This document shows, piece by piece, positions 53,549 to 60,797 of a stretch of DNA of 64,000 nt; positions within the stretch are counted from its first letter, which is position 1, and the number at the start of each line of letters is the position of its first letter. Both the position numbers and the translations under genes were made by a program. The DNA is taken from assembly GCF_002993285.1 (NCBI RefSeq), contig NZ_CP027433.1, forward strand, positions 1,736,001-1,800,000. Reading direction: 5' to 3'. The stretch comes from Gordonia iterans. GTDB lineage: Bacteria > Actinomycetota > Actinomycetes > Mycobacteriales > Mycobacteriaceae. The notes beneath the pieces are model-generated. The model was given only the letters and a program-made list of their open reading frames with translations. It made no database searches and was not told the origin of the DNA.

Positions 53549-55437
53549 ATCCGGACTTTAGCGTCGGCTGCGGCGTACATGTCCGAGACGACGGCGTCGC
53601 CGTCTCGTCCGGCGGCCAGGCGGAGGCTCTGAATCCAGTCGGGGATCAGGCCGTAGTGTGCCGTGCCGTCGGTGTTGACGTCGAACACCCGGGTGCCGGA
53701 GATGTGCCGGAACATGAGCGTGCCGTCCTCGGCCCGGAACGGATAGCGCACCGGGTTCGTTGCGGCGCCGGGGCGCGGCGGAGCCTGCTTGCCCAGACCG
53801 TTCATGTCGGCGCCGTAGGCGACGCCGACCGCCTGGCCGTTCGCGGCCCGGCGCACCTTGCGCCACTCGTCGACGAAGGACTCGCTGTGCTTGTCGCCCG
53901 GGGTGCGCTCGGCGCCGCTCGCGTAGAGGCCCACCGCGCCGCCGAGTTGCAGGATCCGGCGGTAGTTGGTCGGATCGGTCCACGAGTGCGTGGTGGTGAT
54001 GCCGGGGTAGCGCCTGGCCTCGGCGATACGGAGTACGCGGTCGGCCGACTTCACCGACAGATGGTCGATGTCGATCACCATGTGGCGCTTGATCGCCGCG
54101 TTCACCGCATACGCCCCGAGATCGGTCAGGCCCCGGGCGTTGCATCGGCCGGGAGCGTCGAACGGCGCCTGATGGTCGCGCTGCGGGGTGCGGCACGGTT
54201 CGGTCTTCCACGGCTGCCCGGTGGCGATGATCTGACCGGTCTGCACGGCGACACCGGTGAAGTCCTCGTCGATGTGCGCGCCGCCGAGAGCGTTGTCGAA
54301 CTTGTGCGTCAGGATCATCTGGCGCACGCCCATCCGCTTGAGCTCGTCCATGCCGCGGTCGATGTCGGCGCGGGTGCACTGGGGGACGTCGTTGATCATC
54401 CGGCAGCCGAAGGGTTCGGAGATCTCGATGCCGAGGGAGACGGCGAGCTTGCCCGCGGCGATCACCGACCGCGCCTGCGCGGCACTCGTGACGATCTTCA
54501 GGAAGCCCTTGCCGGGGCCCCCGGCCTGCGCGTCGATGTACTGCTGCAGCTTGATCAGACGACGATGCTGGATGCGGACCGACTCCATCTCGTCGCACGG
54601 TTCGTCGCCGAGCGGATAGATCTCACACAGGACGCGGTTCTGCACGTAGTAGTTGTTGATCAGCCGGACGCCGCCGCGCCAGGCACGCTCGATCCAGCGG
54701 TAGTAGTTCTGCTCGTGGGTCAGCGAGTACCACTGCGGCCAGCCCTGGAACGTCGGCCAGCCGTCGGCGCTGTGCGGACCCGGCTCGGACAGGATGTGCT
54801 CGGCGATCGCCGGCCAGCCGTCGCGGCCGTGGTCCGGGCAGTCTTGAAGAGCGACCGTGATTCCCAAGGGGCTGAACGGCTTTCCGCAGTGGAGTCCGCC
54901 GCCGAGGAACTGCTCGGCCATCAAGTGGGCGTGACCGTCGACGAAGCCCCGCAACCGGCCCTGCGCATCGACACCCGCGACGGGAGAGCCTTCGACGTTG
55001 AGCTGGGCTTCGGGGAACGCGCGGCAGCCGGTGGCGTGGGTCAGGGCGACGGTGCGGACGACCCCGCGCGGAGCGGTCGAGGCGAGCCGGTACTTGCCGG
55101 CGGCGTGGGTGACCGACCAAATGGCCGCGTTCGACGGTGCGCTGCGCAAGACGGGCTTTCCGTCGGCGGCCGTGAGCAGGCGTCCGCGCGTGTCGTAGAG
55201 GAGGAACTGGCCGAGGGCGGCGGCCTTGGCGTAGTAGCGCCCGCCGGGCACGCCGGCACCGCGCAGCTGATAGCAGTTCCCGGCGAGGGCGTAAGCCGGC
55301 TCGCCGCCCGGGTCCGCATACGCCGGCGGGGGGACAGTCGACGAAGGTGCGACGACGATGCCCAGTACCGCCAGGAGGCCGGCCAGGACCACGGCCAGCC
55401 CGTTGCGCGGGCGAATGCCGCCCCGAATCCGTTTCAT
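53521..55437 (-). CDS. Secreted amidohydrolase-like (dipeptidase-like) metallohydrolase
   Basis: A 638-residue exported protein. A signal peptide (residues ~1-40, RNGLAVVLAGLLAVLGIVVA, cut near AYA) precedes a β-rich segment (~45-140) that resembles a ricin- or fibronectin-like accessory domain. The hydrolase domain starts with FVDGHAHLMAEQFLGGGLHC (metal-binding HxH), and later has IDIDHLSVKSADRVL, TTTHSWTDP and YGADMNGLGKQ, the order of an amidohydrolase or M19-type fold. Several Cys (CPDHGRD, CEIYPLGDEPCDE, CRMIND, CTRAD) suggest disulfides. Substrate unknown. ATG 55437 is used. Its promoter region contains ATACA-ATTC-TGTAT (55503-55516). It opens the operon that continues with the GPH carrier and decarboxylase. 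Confidence 0.75.
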   Translation of the reverse strand: MKRIRGGIRPRNGLAVVLAGLLAVLGIVVAPSSTVPPPAYADPGGEPAYALAGNCYQLRGAGVPGGRYYAKAAALGQFLLYDTRGRLLTAADGKPVLRSAPSNAAIWSVTHAAGKYRLASTAPRGVVRTVALTHATGCRAFPEAQLNVEGSPVAGVDAQGRLRGFVDGHAHLMAEQFLGGGLHCGKPFSPLGITVALQDCPDHGRDGWPAIAEHILSEPGPHSADGWPTFQGWPQWYSLTHEQNYYRWIERAWRGGVRLINNYYVQNRVLCEIYPLGDEPCDEMESVRIQHRRLIKLQQYIDAQAGGPGKGFLKIVTSAAQARSVIAAGKLAVSLGIEISEPFGCRMINDVPQCTRADIDRGMDELKRMGVRQMILTHKFDNALGGAHIDEDFTGVAVQTGQIIATGQPWKTEPCRTPQRDHQAPFDAPGRCNARGLTDLGAYAVNAAIKRHMVIDIDHLSVKSADRVLRIAEARRYPGITTTHSWTDPTNYRRILQLGGAVGLYASGAERTPGDKHSESFVDEWRKVRRAANGQAVGVAYGADMNGLGKQAPPRPGAATNPVRYPFRAEDGTLMFRHISGTRVFDVNTDGTAHYGLIPDWIQSLRLAAGRDGDAVVSDMYAAADAKVRMWQLTENHR

Positions 55438-55530
55438 GCTGCGCGAGCGTAGTGAACTCCGGTCCAGAACACGGGGATTTCGGTTGCGCCGGGCGAAAAT
55501 CGATACAATTCTGTATTGCACAGGGCGGGG

Positions 55531-55550
55531 GCCCGGCACCCTCGCCTCGG
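55531..55550. repeat. Second copy of the palindrome arm found at 35.7 kb
   Basis: GGCACCCTCGCCTCGG (55535-55550) is identical to 35752-35767. Here it is a single arm, in the gap between the hydrolase promoter and the end of the MoxR operon. Confidence 0.6.
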
Positions 55551-55559
55551 CCTGGCGGA

Positions 55560-56738
55560 TCAGTCTCCGGCAAGGTCGTCGGTGTGAGTGCGCCCGCGGG
55601 CGTCGACGTCGAGCAGCACCAGGCGCGCGAGGTCGGAGGTGCTGGTTTCCGCTCGGAGGAGTCGCGGCCTGTCGACCTCGGCGACGAACGATTCGGGGAA
55701 CGTGACGTAGCCGCGGTCGCCGCCGAGGAGTTCGGAGAGCGCCAGGGCCAGGATCAGCCCGGCCAGCCGGTCGCCAGGATGTGCGGCGTGCTCGATCGCG
55801 GTCACCGTGAGCCCGTTGTGCCGGCCTTCCAGGTCACCGAGCACTTCCAGGGCGGCGCGGCCGCGGGGCAGCGTGAGGACGACGGTGAGTTTGCTCGTCG
55901 TACGAGGTCCCGCCGTCACCCGTGTCTCGGGGTGGGCTCGGACGTGGCTCGGCAGGGCACCCTCCATCCACTGTCGGCACACCCGGGTGATCTCGTCGGA
56001 GCCGGGTAGACGCGAGTGTTCCACGATGATCGGTTGCGAGTGACGTCGGGCCCGGCTCGCCAGGCCCCAAGTGGCCGGGTACTGCAATGCCCACTGCGTC
56101 TCGATGTGGGTGAGGGCGTCGAAGCCCGGACAGTCGTCGAAGATGCCGGCGACGGCCATCGCGTGCAGCGCGGCCCACGTGTCCTCACCGAAGTGTGCGG
56201 GAAAGTGCTTCTGGCACAGGAGTAGCCAGACGAGTGCTTCGGCGATCAATCCGCTGTGGCAGAGCCACACTGCGACTCCGCTGAACTCGGTCGCTCGTGA
56301 GTTGTGAAGGTCGTCGAAGGCTTCCAGCGCCTGCGTGAAGATTCGCTCATAGCGACCCGCGACCGAGTGGCGTGGGGGTGTGATCGCCGGACCGCTGTCG
56401 TGCGGGAACACGGCGATGACCTGGGCCGCCCGGTCGGCCCCGCGGATGGGTTCAGGTGAATGAGTGAGGATCATCAGCCACAAGCCGTCGTACCGCCGGA
56501 AGGCGATCCGCCGGTCGTAGATCGAGTACCAGAGCGGCTGCGGCGTACCGGCGAGCATGTCGTCGGTACGGCGGGCGATCACGTCGGGAGTCCACGACTC
56601 CGGGAACGAGACACAGCCTGGCGCGGCGGTGCCGAACCCGTGCGAGGGGACCGGGGGCCGGGGATCGAGGAGACCGGCGGCCGAGAACTGTTCGAAGGTT
56701 CGCAGCGCGATCGCCGGCACGAGGCGAAGGTTGATCAT
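55560..56738 (-). CDS. Unrecognised protein, last gene of the MoxR-VWA operon
   Basis: A 392-residue protein without a family I can name. It is soluble, rich in Trp and His in the middle (FPESWTPDVIARRTDDMLA, LWYSIYDRRIAFRRYDGLWL), and has several Leu-rich helices (LIAEALVWLLLCQKHF). No TM segment or signal peptide is apparent. ATG 56738 overlaps the stop of the preceding gene by four bases (ATGA), so it is translated with the MoxR, VWA and 242-residue proteins. Its place at the end of a MoxR-VWA unit suggests a substrate or effector of that chaperone system; this is inference. Confidence 0.72.
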   Translation of the reverse strand: MINLRLVPAIALRTFEQFSAAGLLDPRPPVPSHGFGTAAPGCVSFPESWTPDVIARRTDDMLAGTPQPLWYSIYDRRIAFRRYDGLWLMILTHSPEPIRGADRAAQVIAVFPHDSGPAITPPRHSVAGRYERIFTQALEAFDDLHNSRATEFSGVAVWLCHSGLIAEALVWLLLCQKHFPAHFGEDTWAALHAMAVAGIFDDCPGFDALTHIETQWALQYPATWGLASRARRHSQPIIVEHSRLPGSDEITRVCRQWMEGALPSHVRAHPETRVTAGPRTTSKLTVVLTLPRGRAALEVLGDLEGRHNGLTVTAIEHAAHPGDRLAGLILALALSELLGGDRGYVTFPESFVAEVDRPRLLRAETSTSDLARLVLLDVDARGRTHTDDLAGD

Positions 56739-57463
56739 GTGCCTCGGCCCCGCCCTCGGCGAGTGGACGCGGGTCGCCCGCCGAGCAGGTCGGTCGCGTT
56801 CGGCGCACCGCACACCCGGTCGTGGATACGGCGAATCTGCTTGGCGCTGTACCGCCGGTACGCGCGGTGGATCAGCAGGTCGGCCGAGTGTGGACCGGGC
56901 CCGATCTCCGGAGCGATCGAGGCCACCGTGTCCGGGTGGATGCCGGCCTCCCACAGCAGCTCGAGACCGCCGCGTTCGGCGATTCGCGGATGCGGGCCGA
57001 GGAGTTCGCTCGCGCTCGGACGGTCCCACCATTCGGTCCACGGAAGTTGCCCGGACATCTCGCTCACTTGCCACGCCGGCACCCGGTGGCAACTCGCCGC
57101 GAATCGCGGAGAGCGGACGTACATCGCCGCCAGATGTACCGTCGGCCGGCTCACCGCGGGTGCTCGGCGGCGTTCCCCGATGGACCAGGACCCTCCCAGC
57201 GGGAGGATGTCGTACCAGGCGCGCCGCAGGTTCAGCGCCACGTGGAGACGGACCGCTTCGATCGCTTTCGGAAGATCGAGGCAGGAGAGTCGTGCGCCGA
57301 ACACCGCGGCCGCGGATTCGTTCTCGAGGTCGTGCGGTACCTCGAAGGTCCAGTCCGGATTCAGCGTCATCGAGTGAGTCCGGCGGGTGGCGTAGTCGTC
57401 GTGGGTGGCGCACGAGATCCGCAGTTCCAGCGATTCGTCGAGAGTGAACTTCGGCGCTGCCAT
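56735..57463 (-). CDS. Unrecognised protein, third gene of the MoxR-VWA operon
   Basis: A 242-residue protein that I do not recognise. It has Trp-rich segments (SGQLPWTEWWDRPSASELLG), a helical stretch with Arg (LLIHRAYRRYSAKQIRRI) and a basic Arg/Gly tail. No signal peptide or TM segment was seen. ATG 57463 shares one base with the VWA stop (TGATG), and its stop overlaps the next gene's ATG, so all four genes are coupled. Together with the following gene it may be the client or the effector of the MoxR-VWA pair. Confidence 0.72.
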   Translation of the reverse strand: MAAPKFTLDESLELRISCATHDDYATRRTHSMTLNPDWTFEVPHDLENESAAAVFGARLSCLDLPKAIEAVRLHVALNLRRAWYDILPLGGSWSIGERRRAPAVSRPTVHLAAMYVRSPRFAASCHRVPAWQVSEMSGQLPWTEWWDRPSASELLGPHPRIAERGGLELLWEAGIHPDTVASIAPEIGPGPHSADLLIHRAYRRYSAKQIRRIHDRVCGAPNATDLLGGRPASTRRGRGRGT

Positions 57464-58728
57464 CAGCGGTCGTCGTCCGTGCACTCGACCCGCACCATCC
57501 AGTCGGGCGTGGGCGGAAGATCCTCGCGGTCACCGTGTCCGACGACGGTGACGATCACCGTCATCCCGGGGATCGGGGCGTTGGGCCACGGGGTGTAGCC
57601 GTCGGTGATGACGACGGTGAGCTCGGGCCGCGGTCGCAACTCGGCGGCGACCGCCAGCCCCAGCGCCATGTCCGTGCCGCCACCGCCGACGAGGTCGACG
57701 TCGGACACCTGCCGGATCCGGCACGCCACCGCCTGGGTGTCGACGCTTATCGCCGTGAGGCCGTGCGCGCCGAGGCCTGCCGCGGTGATGATCGCGTCGA
57801 GCTCGGCGACGGCGCGGCCGAGAAGCCGCTGATCCATGCTGCCGGAGGTGTCGACGACGACGGCGATCTCGGGAGTCGGTCGGTGACGGCCGGGCAACAC
57901 CACACCCGGCGTCGCCGCGTTGCGCCGGGCCGGACGGCGGTAGGAGTAGTCACCGCTGCCGGACACCGTGGCGACTACCCGGCGCACCGCGCTAGCCAGT
58001 ACCTGTTCCCAGGGCACTCGAGACTCCACGATGTTGCGCGCCCAGTTCCGGATCGCCTTAGACCCGGGTCCGGCGCCGTAGAGGCGCTTCGCCGCGCCCG
58101 GGTCGTCGAGCACGGCTTGGGCTACGGTGCGCCGGAGCGCATCGGCGTCGAGCCTGGTGACGCCGGGCAGGTCGTGGCTGTCGTGCAGCTCGTGCTTCCG
58201 CGGGACGCCGTCCGCACCGCTGCCGCACACGTCCAGGCCGTGGGAGTCCTTCTGGCCGAAGGGGATGCAGTGGTCGTCCAGCTCCGTGAAACGGCGCTCG
58301 ACGAGGGCGTCGTCAGCCACGCCTCGACTCCGCTCGAAATGCGTGGGACTCAGGCCGGCGGGTTGGGTCAGCACGTTGATCGACTGGTCGGCGGCGGTGC
58401 GCCACAGCGGGGCGCTGCCCTCGTCCACACCGCACGCGCGCGCCCGCTTGGCGTGCCGGTCCAGCAGGTGCCACACCAGATGGACCAGTTCGCGTCCGAT
58501 CTCCGGGATGTCGGTCGCGGCCAGCCAGTCGAGATTGACGTACAGGCGCCACGCTTCGTCGACGGTCATGCGGGCCACCTCGCCGGACGGGACCGCGGTC
58601 AGACTGAAGAGCGCGTGGGCGAGATAGGCCTGGCCGCGCGGTGCCGGCCCGTCGTACCGCTTGTGCGGGTGCGGTGCGCTGATCACCCACAGCCGTGCCG
58701 ATGTCAGACGTCCCGTTCCGGGGATCAC
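57463..58728 (-). CDS. VWA-domain protein with a degenerate metallopeptidase-like N-domain
   Basis: A 421-residue protein. The N-terminal half (to ~280) resembles DUF2201-type domains, but the metal motif reads LVHLVWHLLDRH in place of HExxH, so peptidase activity is doubtful. The C-terminal VWA domain has a complete MIDAS: DTSGSMD, the Thr in VGGGGTDMALG and the Asp of VITDGYTP. Such proteins work with MoxR AAA+ ATPases in protein assembly or activation. GTG 58728 overlaps the ATPase stop (GTGA) and its own stop touches the next ATG, so stoichiometric coupled synthesis is expected. Confidence 0.87.
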   Translation of the reverse strand: MIPGTGRLTSARLWVISAPHPHKRYDGPAPRGQAYLAHALFSLTAVPSGEVARMTVDEAWRLYVNLDWLAATDIPEIGRELVHLVWHLLDRHAKRARACGVDEGSAPLWRTAADQSINVLTQPAGLSPTHFERSRGVADDALVERRFTELDDHCIPFGQKDSHGLDVCGSGADGVPRKHELHDSHDLPGVTRLDADALRRTVAQAVLDDPGAAKRLYGAGPGSKAIRNWARNIVESRVPWEQVLASAVRRVVATVSGSGDYSYRRPARRNAATPGVVLPGRHRPTPEIAVVVDTSGSMDQRLLGRAVAELDAIITAAGLGAHGLTAISVDTQAVACRIRQVSDVDLVGGGGTDMALGLAVAAELRPRPELTVVITDGYTPWPNAPIPGMTVIVTVVGHGDREDLPPTPDWMVRVECTDDDR

Positions 58729-59834
58729 AGCAGGCCTGCTTCGGTCAGCGCCGGTGCGAAGACGCTGATCTCTGCGGGGATCGGTGCGCCCGCGGGACGC
58801 CGCTCCGGCGAGACCAGAGCGCGGACGGCGGGCACGGCCGGGTCCAGTCCGGCCTGGTCGGCGGCCTGGCAGCACAGTCGCAATGCGGTGCTCCAGCGCT
58901 CGGGGCGGGGGTCGTCGCCGAGTGCGGCGACGACCCCCTGCAGGACCACGAACACGCGGTCGGCGCGCAGGCCGGAGAACTCGATGGTGGAGGAGCCGTC
59001 GAGCAGGCTTCCGGGATCGGGCAGATCCAGGTTGGCACGCCAGGAGAGGTACTCGTGAGCGGTGGCCTCGCCGATCGCGCCGGTCACGACCAGAGCTGTC
59101 ACCTCGTCGGGGAGGTGGTGTGCCTGTGCCAGCGCGGTGAGCTCGGCGGCGAACCGCCAGGTTCGCGGCGTGGGGAACGCGCGCGACCGCTGGGAGTGGT
59201 CCTTCGGGATCACGCTCAGTTGGTTCGGGCGGGCACGGAGAAATCCGCAGGCCGACGCCATCTCCTGCGCTACGCGCTCGTCGTGGTCGTCGGGCAGATC
59301 CCGGCCGGGCAGGGCCGGCCAGTCGCCGGTCACCGAGCCGCGAGTGAAGACTTCCGGGGTCATCGCGAAATCGAGGTGGACGAAGCGTGAGGACGTCGGA
59401 GCCGCGAGGTCCCATCCAGCGGCGGAGACCTCGACCGGGTTGGCTGCCGCGACAAAGGTGACGGTGCCGGGGAGCTGCAGGTTGCCGACCTCGCGATGGG
59501 TCAGCACGCGCAGCGCCGCGGCCTGCAATGCCGGTGTGGCGGTGGAGAACTCGTCGAAGAAGCAGAGCGCTGGACCGTCGTGGTCGGCGAGGCGCCTGGT
59601 CCAGCTCGGCGGTGCGAGGACCACGTCGCCGACCGGGGAGACGACGGGCAGGCCCGCCAGGTCGGACGGCTCGGACTGACTGAGGATGACCGTCTCGACG
59701 TGGACGCCGCGGGCGGCCGCCGATTCGATCATCGAGGTCTTGCCCTCGCCGGGATTACCCCACAGGATCGCCGGGATTCCGGCGGCGACGCAGAGGTCCA
59801 GGGCGTCGAGGGTGTGCTGGTAGGAGTCGTTCAT
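58725..59834 (-). CDS. MoxR-type AAA+ ATPase
   Basis: A 369-residue AAA+ ATPase that starts the four-gene operon. Walker A is LWGNPGEGKTSMIESAA (~residue 25), Walker B LCFFDEFSTATPALQAAALRVL (~95) with the Asp-Glu pair, and sensor 1 VTFVAAANPVEVS (~130). The Arg finger region (TSSRFVHLDFAM) follows. A C-terminal helical lid has FPTPRTWRFAAELTAL. MoxR ATPases act as chaperones that pull on client proteins with a VWA adaptor. ATG 59834 is used. The DUF4352 gene (59947) lies upstream in the same direction, separated by ~110 bases. Confidence 0.9.
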   Translation of the reverse strand: MNDSYQHTLDALDLCVAAGIPAILWGNPGEGKTSMIESAAARGVHVETVILSQSEPSDLAGLPVVSPVGDVVLAPPSWTRRLADHDGPALCFFDEFSTATPALQAAALRVLTHREVGNLQLPGTVTFVAAANPVEVSAAGWDLAAPTSSRFVHLDFAMTPEVFTRGSVTGDWPALPGRDLPDDHDERVAQEMASACGFLRARPNQLSVIPKDHSQRSRAFPTPRTWRFAAELTALAQAHHLPDEVTALVVTGAIGEATAHEYLSWRANLDLPDPGSLLDGSSTIEFSGLRADRVFVVLQGVVAALGDDPRPERWSTALRLCCQAADQAGLDPAVPAVRALVSPERRPAGAPIPAEISVFAPALTEAGLL

Positions 59835-59946
59835 GTCTGGAGTCCTCGTCGTCGTGGTGGCTGGGGAATCGTCGGGTGCGGATCGCCTGCGCCAGCCGGT
59901 CTGGTGTCGCGGCCGACCGGCGCGGTGATCAGCGGAGGTCGGGCGA

Positions 59947-60621
59947 CTATCGGAGGTCGACGGTCACGCCGCCGGAGAACATGGAGTCGTGGAGCTCGAG
60001 GGTGGCGGGCTTGGCGCCTGACGGCATGTCGTAGACCAGCTTCACCGTCACGGTGTTGCCCGGATTCACCTTGTCCCACACCGCGATGTCGGTGCCGCCC
60101 AAGGCGATCTGCGCACTCGAGTCGGTCTCGAAGGTGCGGCCGTCGGTGTCTTTCAGCTTCTGCTCGCTCGGGCTGAACGATTGGCTCTTGTCGCCGATGT
60201 TCTTGACCGTCATGGTGACGATCACGAACTGGCCTTGGGCTTTCTCGGTGAGGAACTCGTTGTCACCGACTTCGCTGACGCCGCTCTCCACACCGGTGAC
60301 GACGAACTCGAACTTGCCGTCTCGCACGGGCGTGTTCGGGCCCGCGGCACGGGACTCGGCGTCGTCGGCGGCCACGGTGGCTCCGCTTCCGGCGTCGCCA
60401 GCCGGACTCGGGTCGCCGCCACCGCTCACTGCGGCGATGAGAGCGATCAGCACCACCACGCCACCCAGGATCCACGGCCACTTCTTCCTGCTCTTCGGAG
60501 CGGGTGGCTGCGCGGGCAGACCCGGTGCGGGTGCGCCGGGCTGGGCCGGGTGCGCCGGGTAGTGCGGGCCGTGCTGGTGGGGTCCGGTCTGACCGGCGGG
60601 GTGATTCTGCGGTGTCGTCAT
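59947..60621 (-). CDS. DUF4352-domain membrane-anchored protein
   Basis: A 224-residue protein. The first ~45 residues are rich in Pro, Gly and His ([18 protein letters not shown]) and cytoplasmic, followed by one TM segment ([20 protein letters not shown]) and an extracellular DUF4352 β-domain ([52 protein letters not shown]), a telokin-like immunoglobulin fold. ATG 60621 has AAGGAGC upstream. It is probably cotranscribed or loosely linked with the MoxR operon downstream, and is divergent from the restriction locus. Confidence 0.85.
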   Translation of the reverse strand: MTTPQNHPAGQTGPHQHGPHYPAHPAQPGAPAPGLPAQPPAPKSRKKWPWILGGVVVLIALIAAVSGGGDPSPAGDAGSGATVAADDAESRAAGPNTPVRDGKFEFVVTGVESGVSEVGDNEFLTEKAQGQFVIVTMTVKNIGDKSQSFSPSEQKLKDTDGRTFETDSSAQIALGGTDIAVWDKVNPGNTVTVKLVYDMPSGAKPATLELHDSMFSGGVTVDLR

Positions 60622-60697
60622 GGGAGCTCCTTGAGTGAGTGGTGTGTCTCGGACGGTGATCACTGTGCCTCGCAGGTCCGACATCTTCGCACGAGGA

Positions 60698-60719
60698 ATC
60701 GATAAGGTCCCTTATCGAT
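60698..60719. promoter_or_regulatory. Perfect 22-base palindrome between the DUF4352 gene and the restriction locus
   Basis: ATCGATAAGG (60698-60707) and CCTTATCGAT (60710-60719) are perfect inverted arms around TC. The site lies in the divergent promoter region, 76 bases from the DUF4352 start and 78 bases before the ATG of the HTH-containing restriction protein. A dimeric HTH repressor is the likely binder. Confidence 0.65.
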
Positions 60720-60797
60720 ATAGTCGTGTCAAGCGTTCGGAGGTCCTGTACGGTTCTGTCCGTGACTTCAGGAACGGGGCGAGCAGTACGTGCGGTG

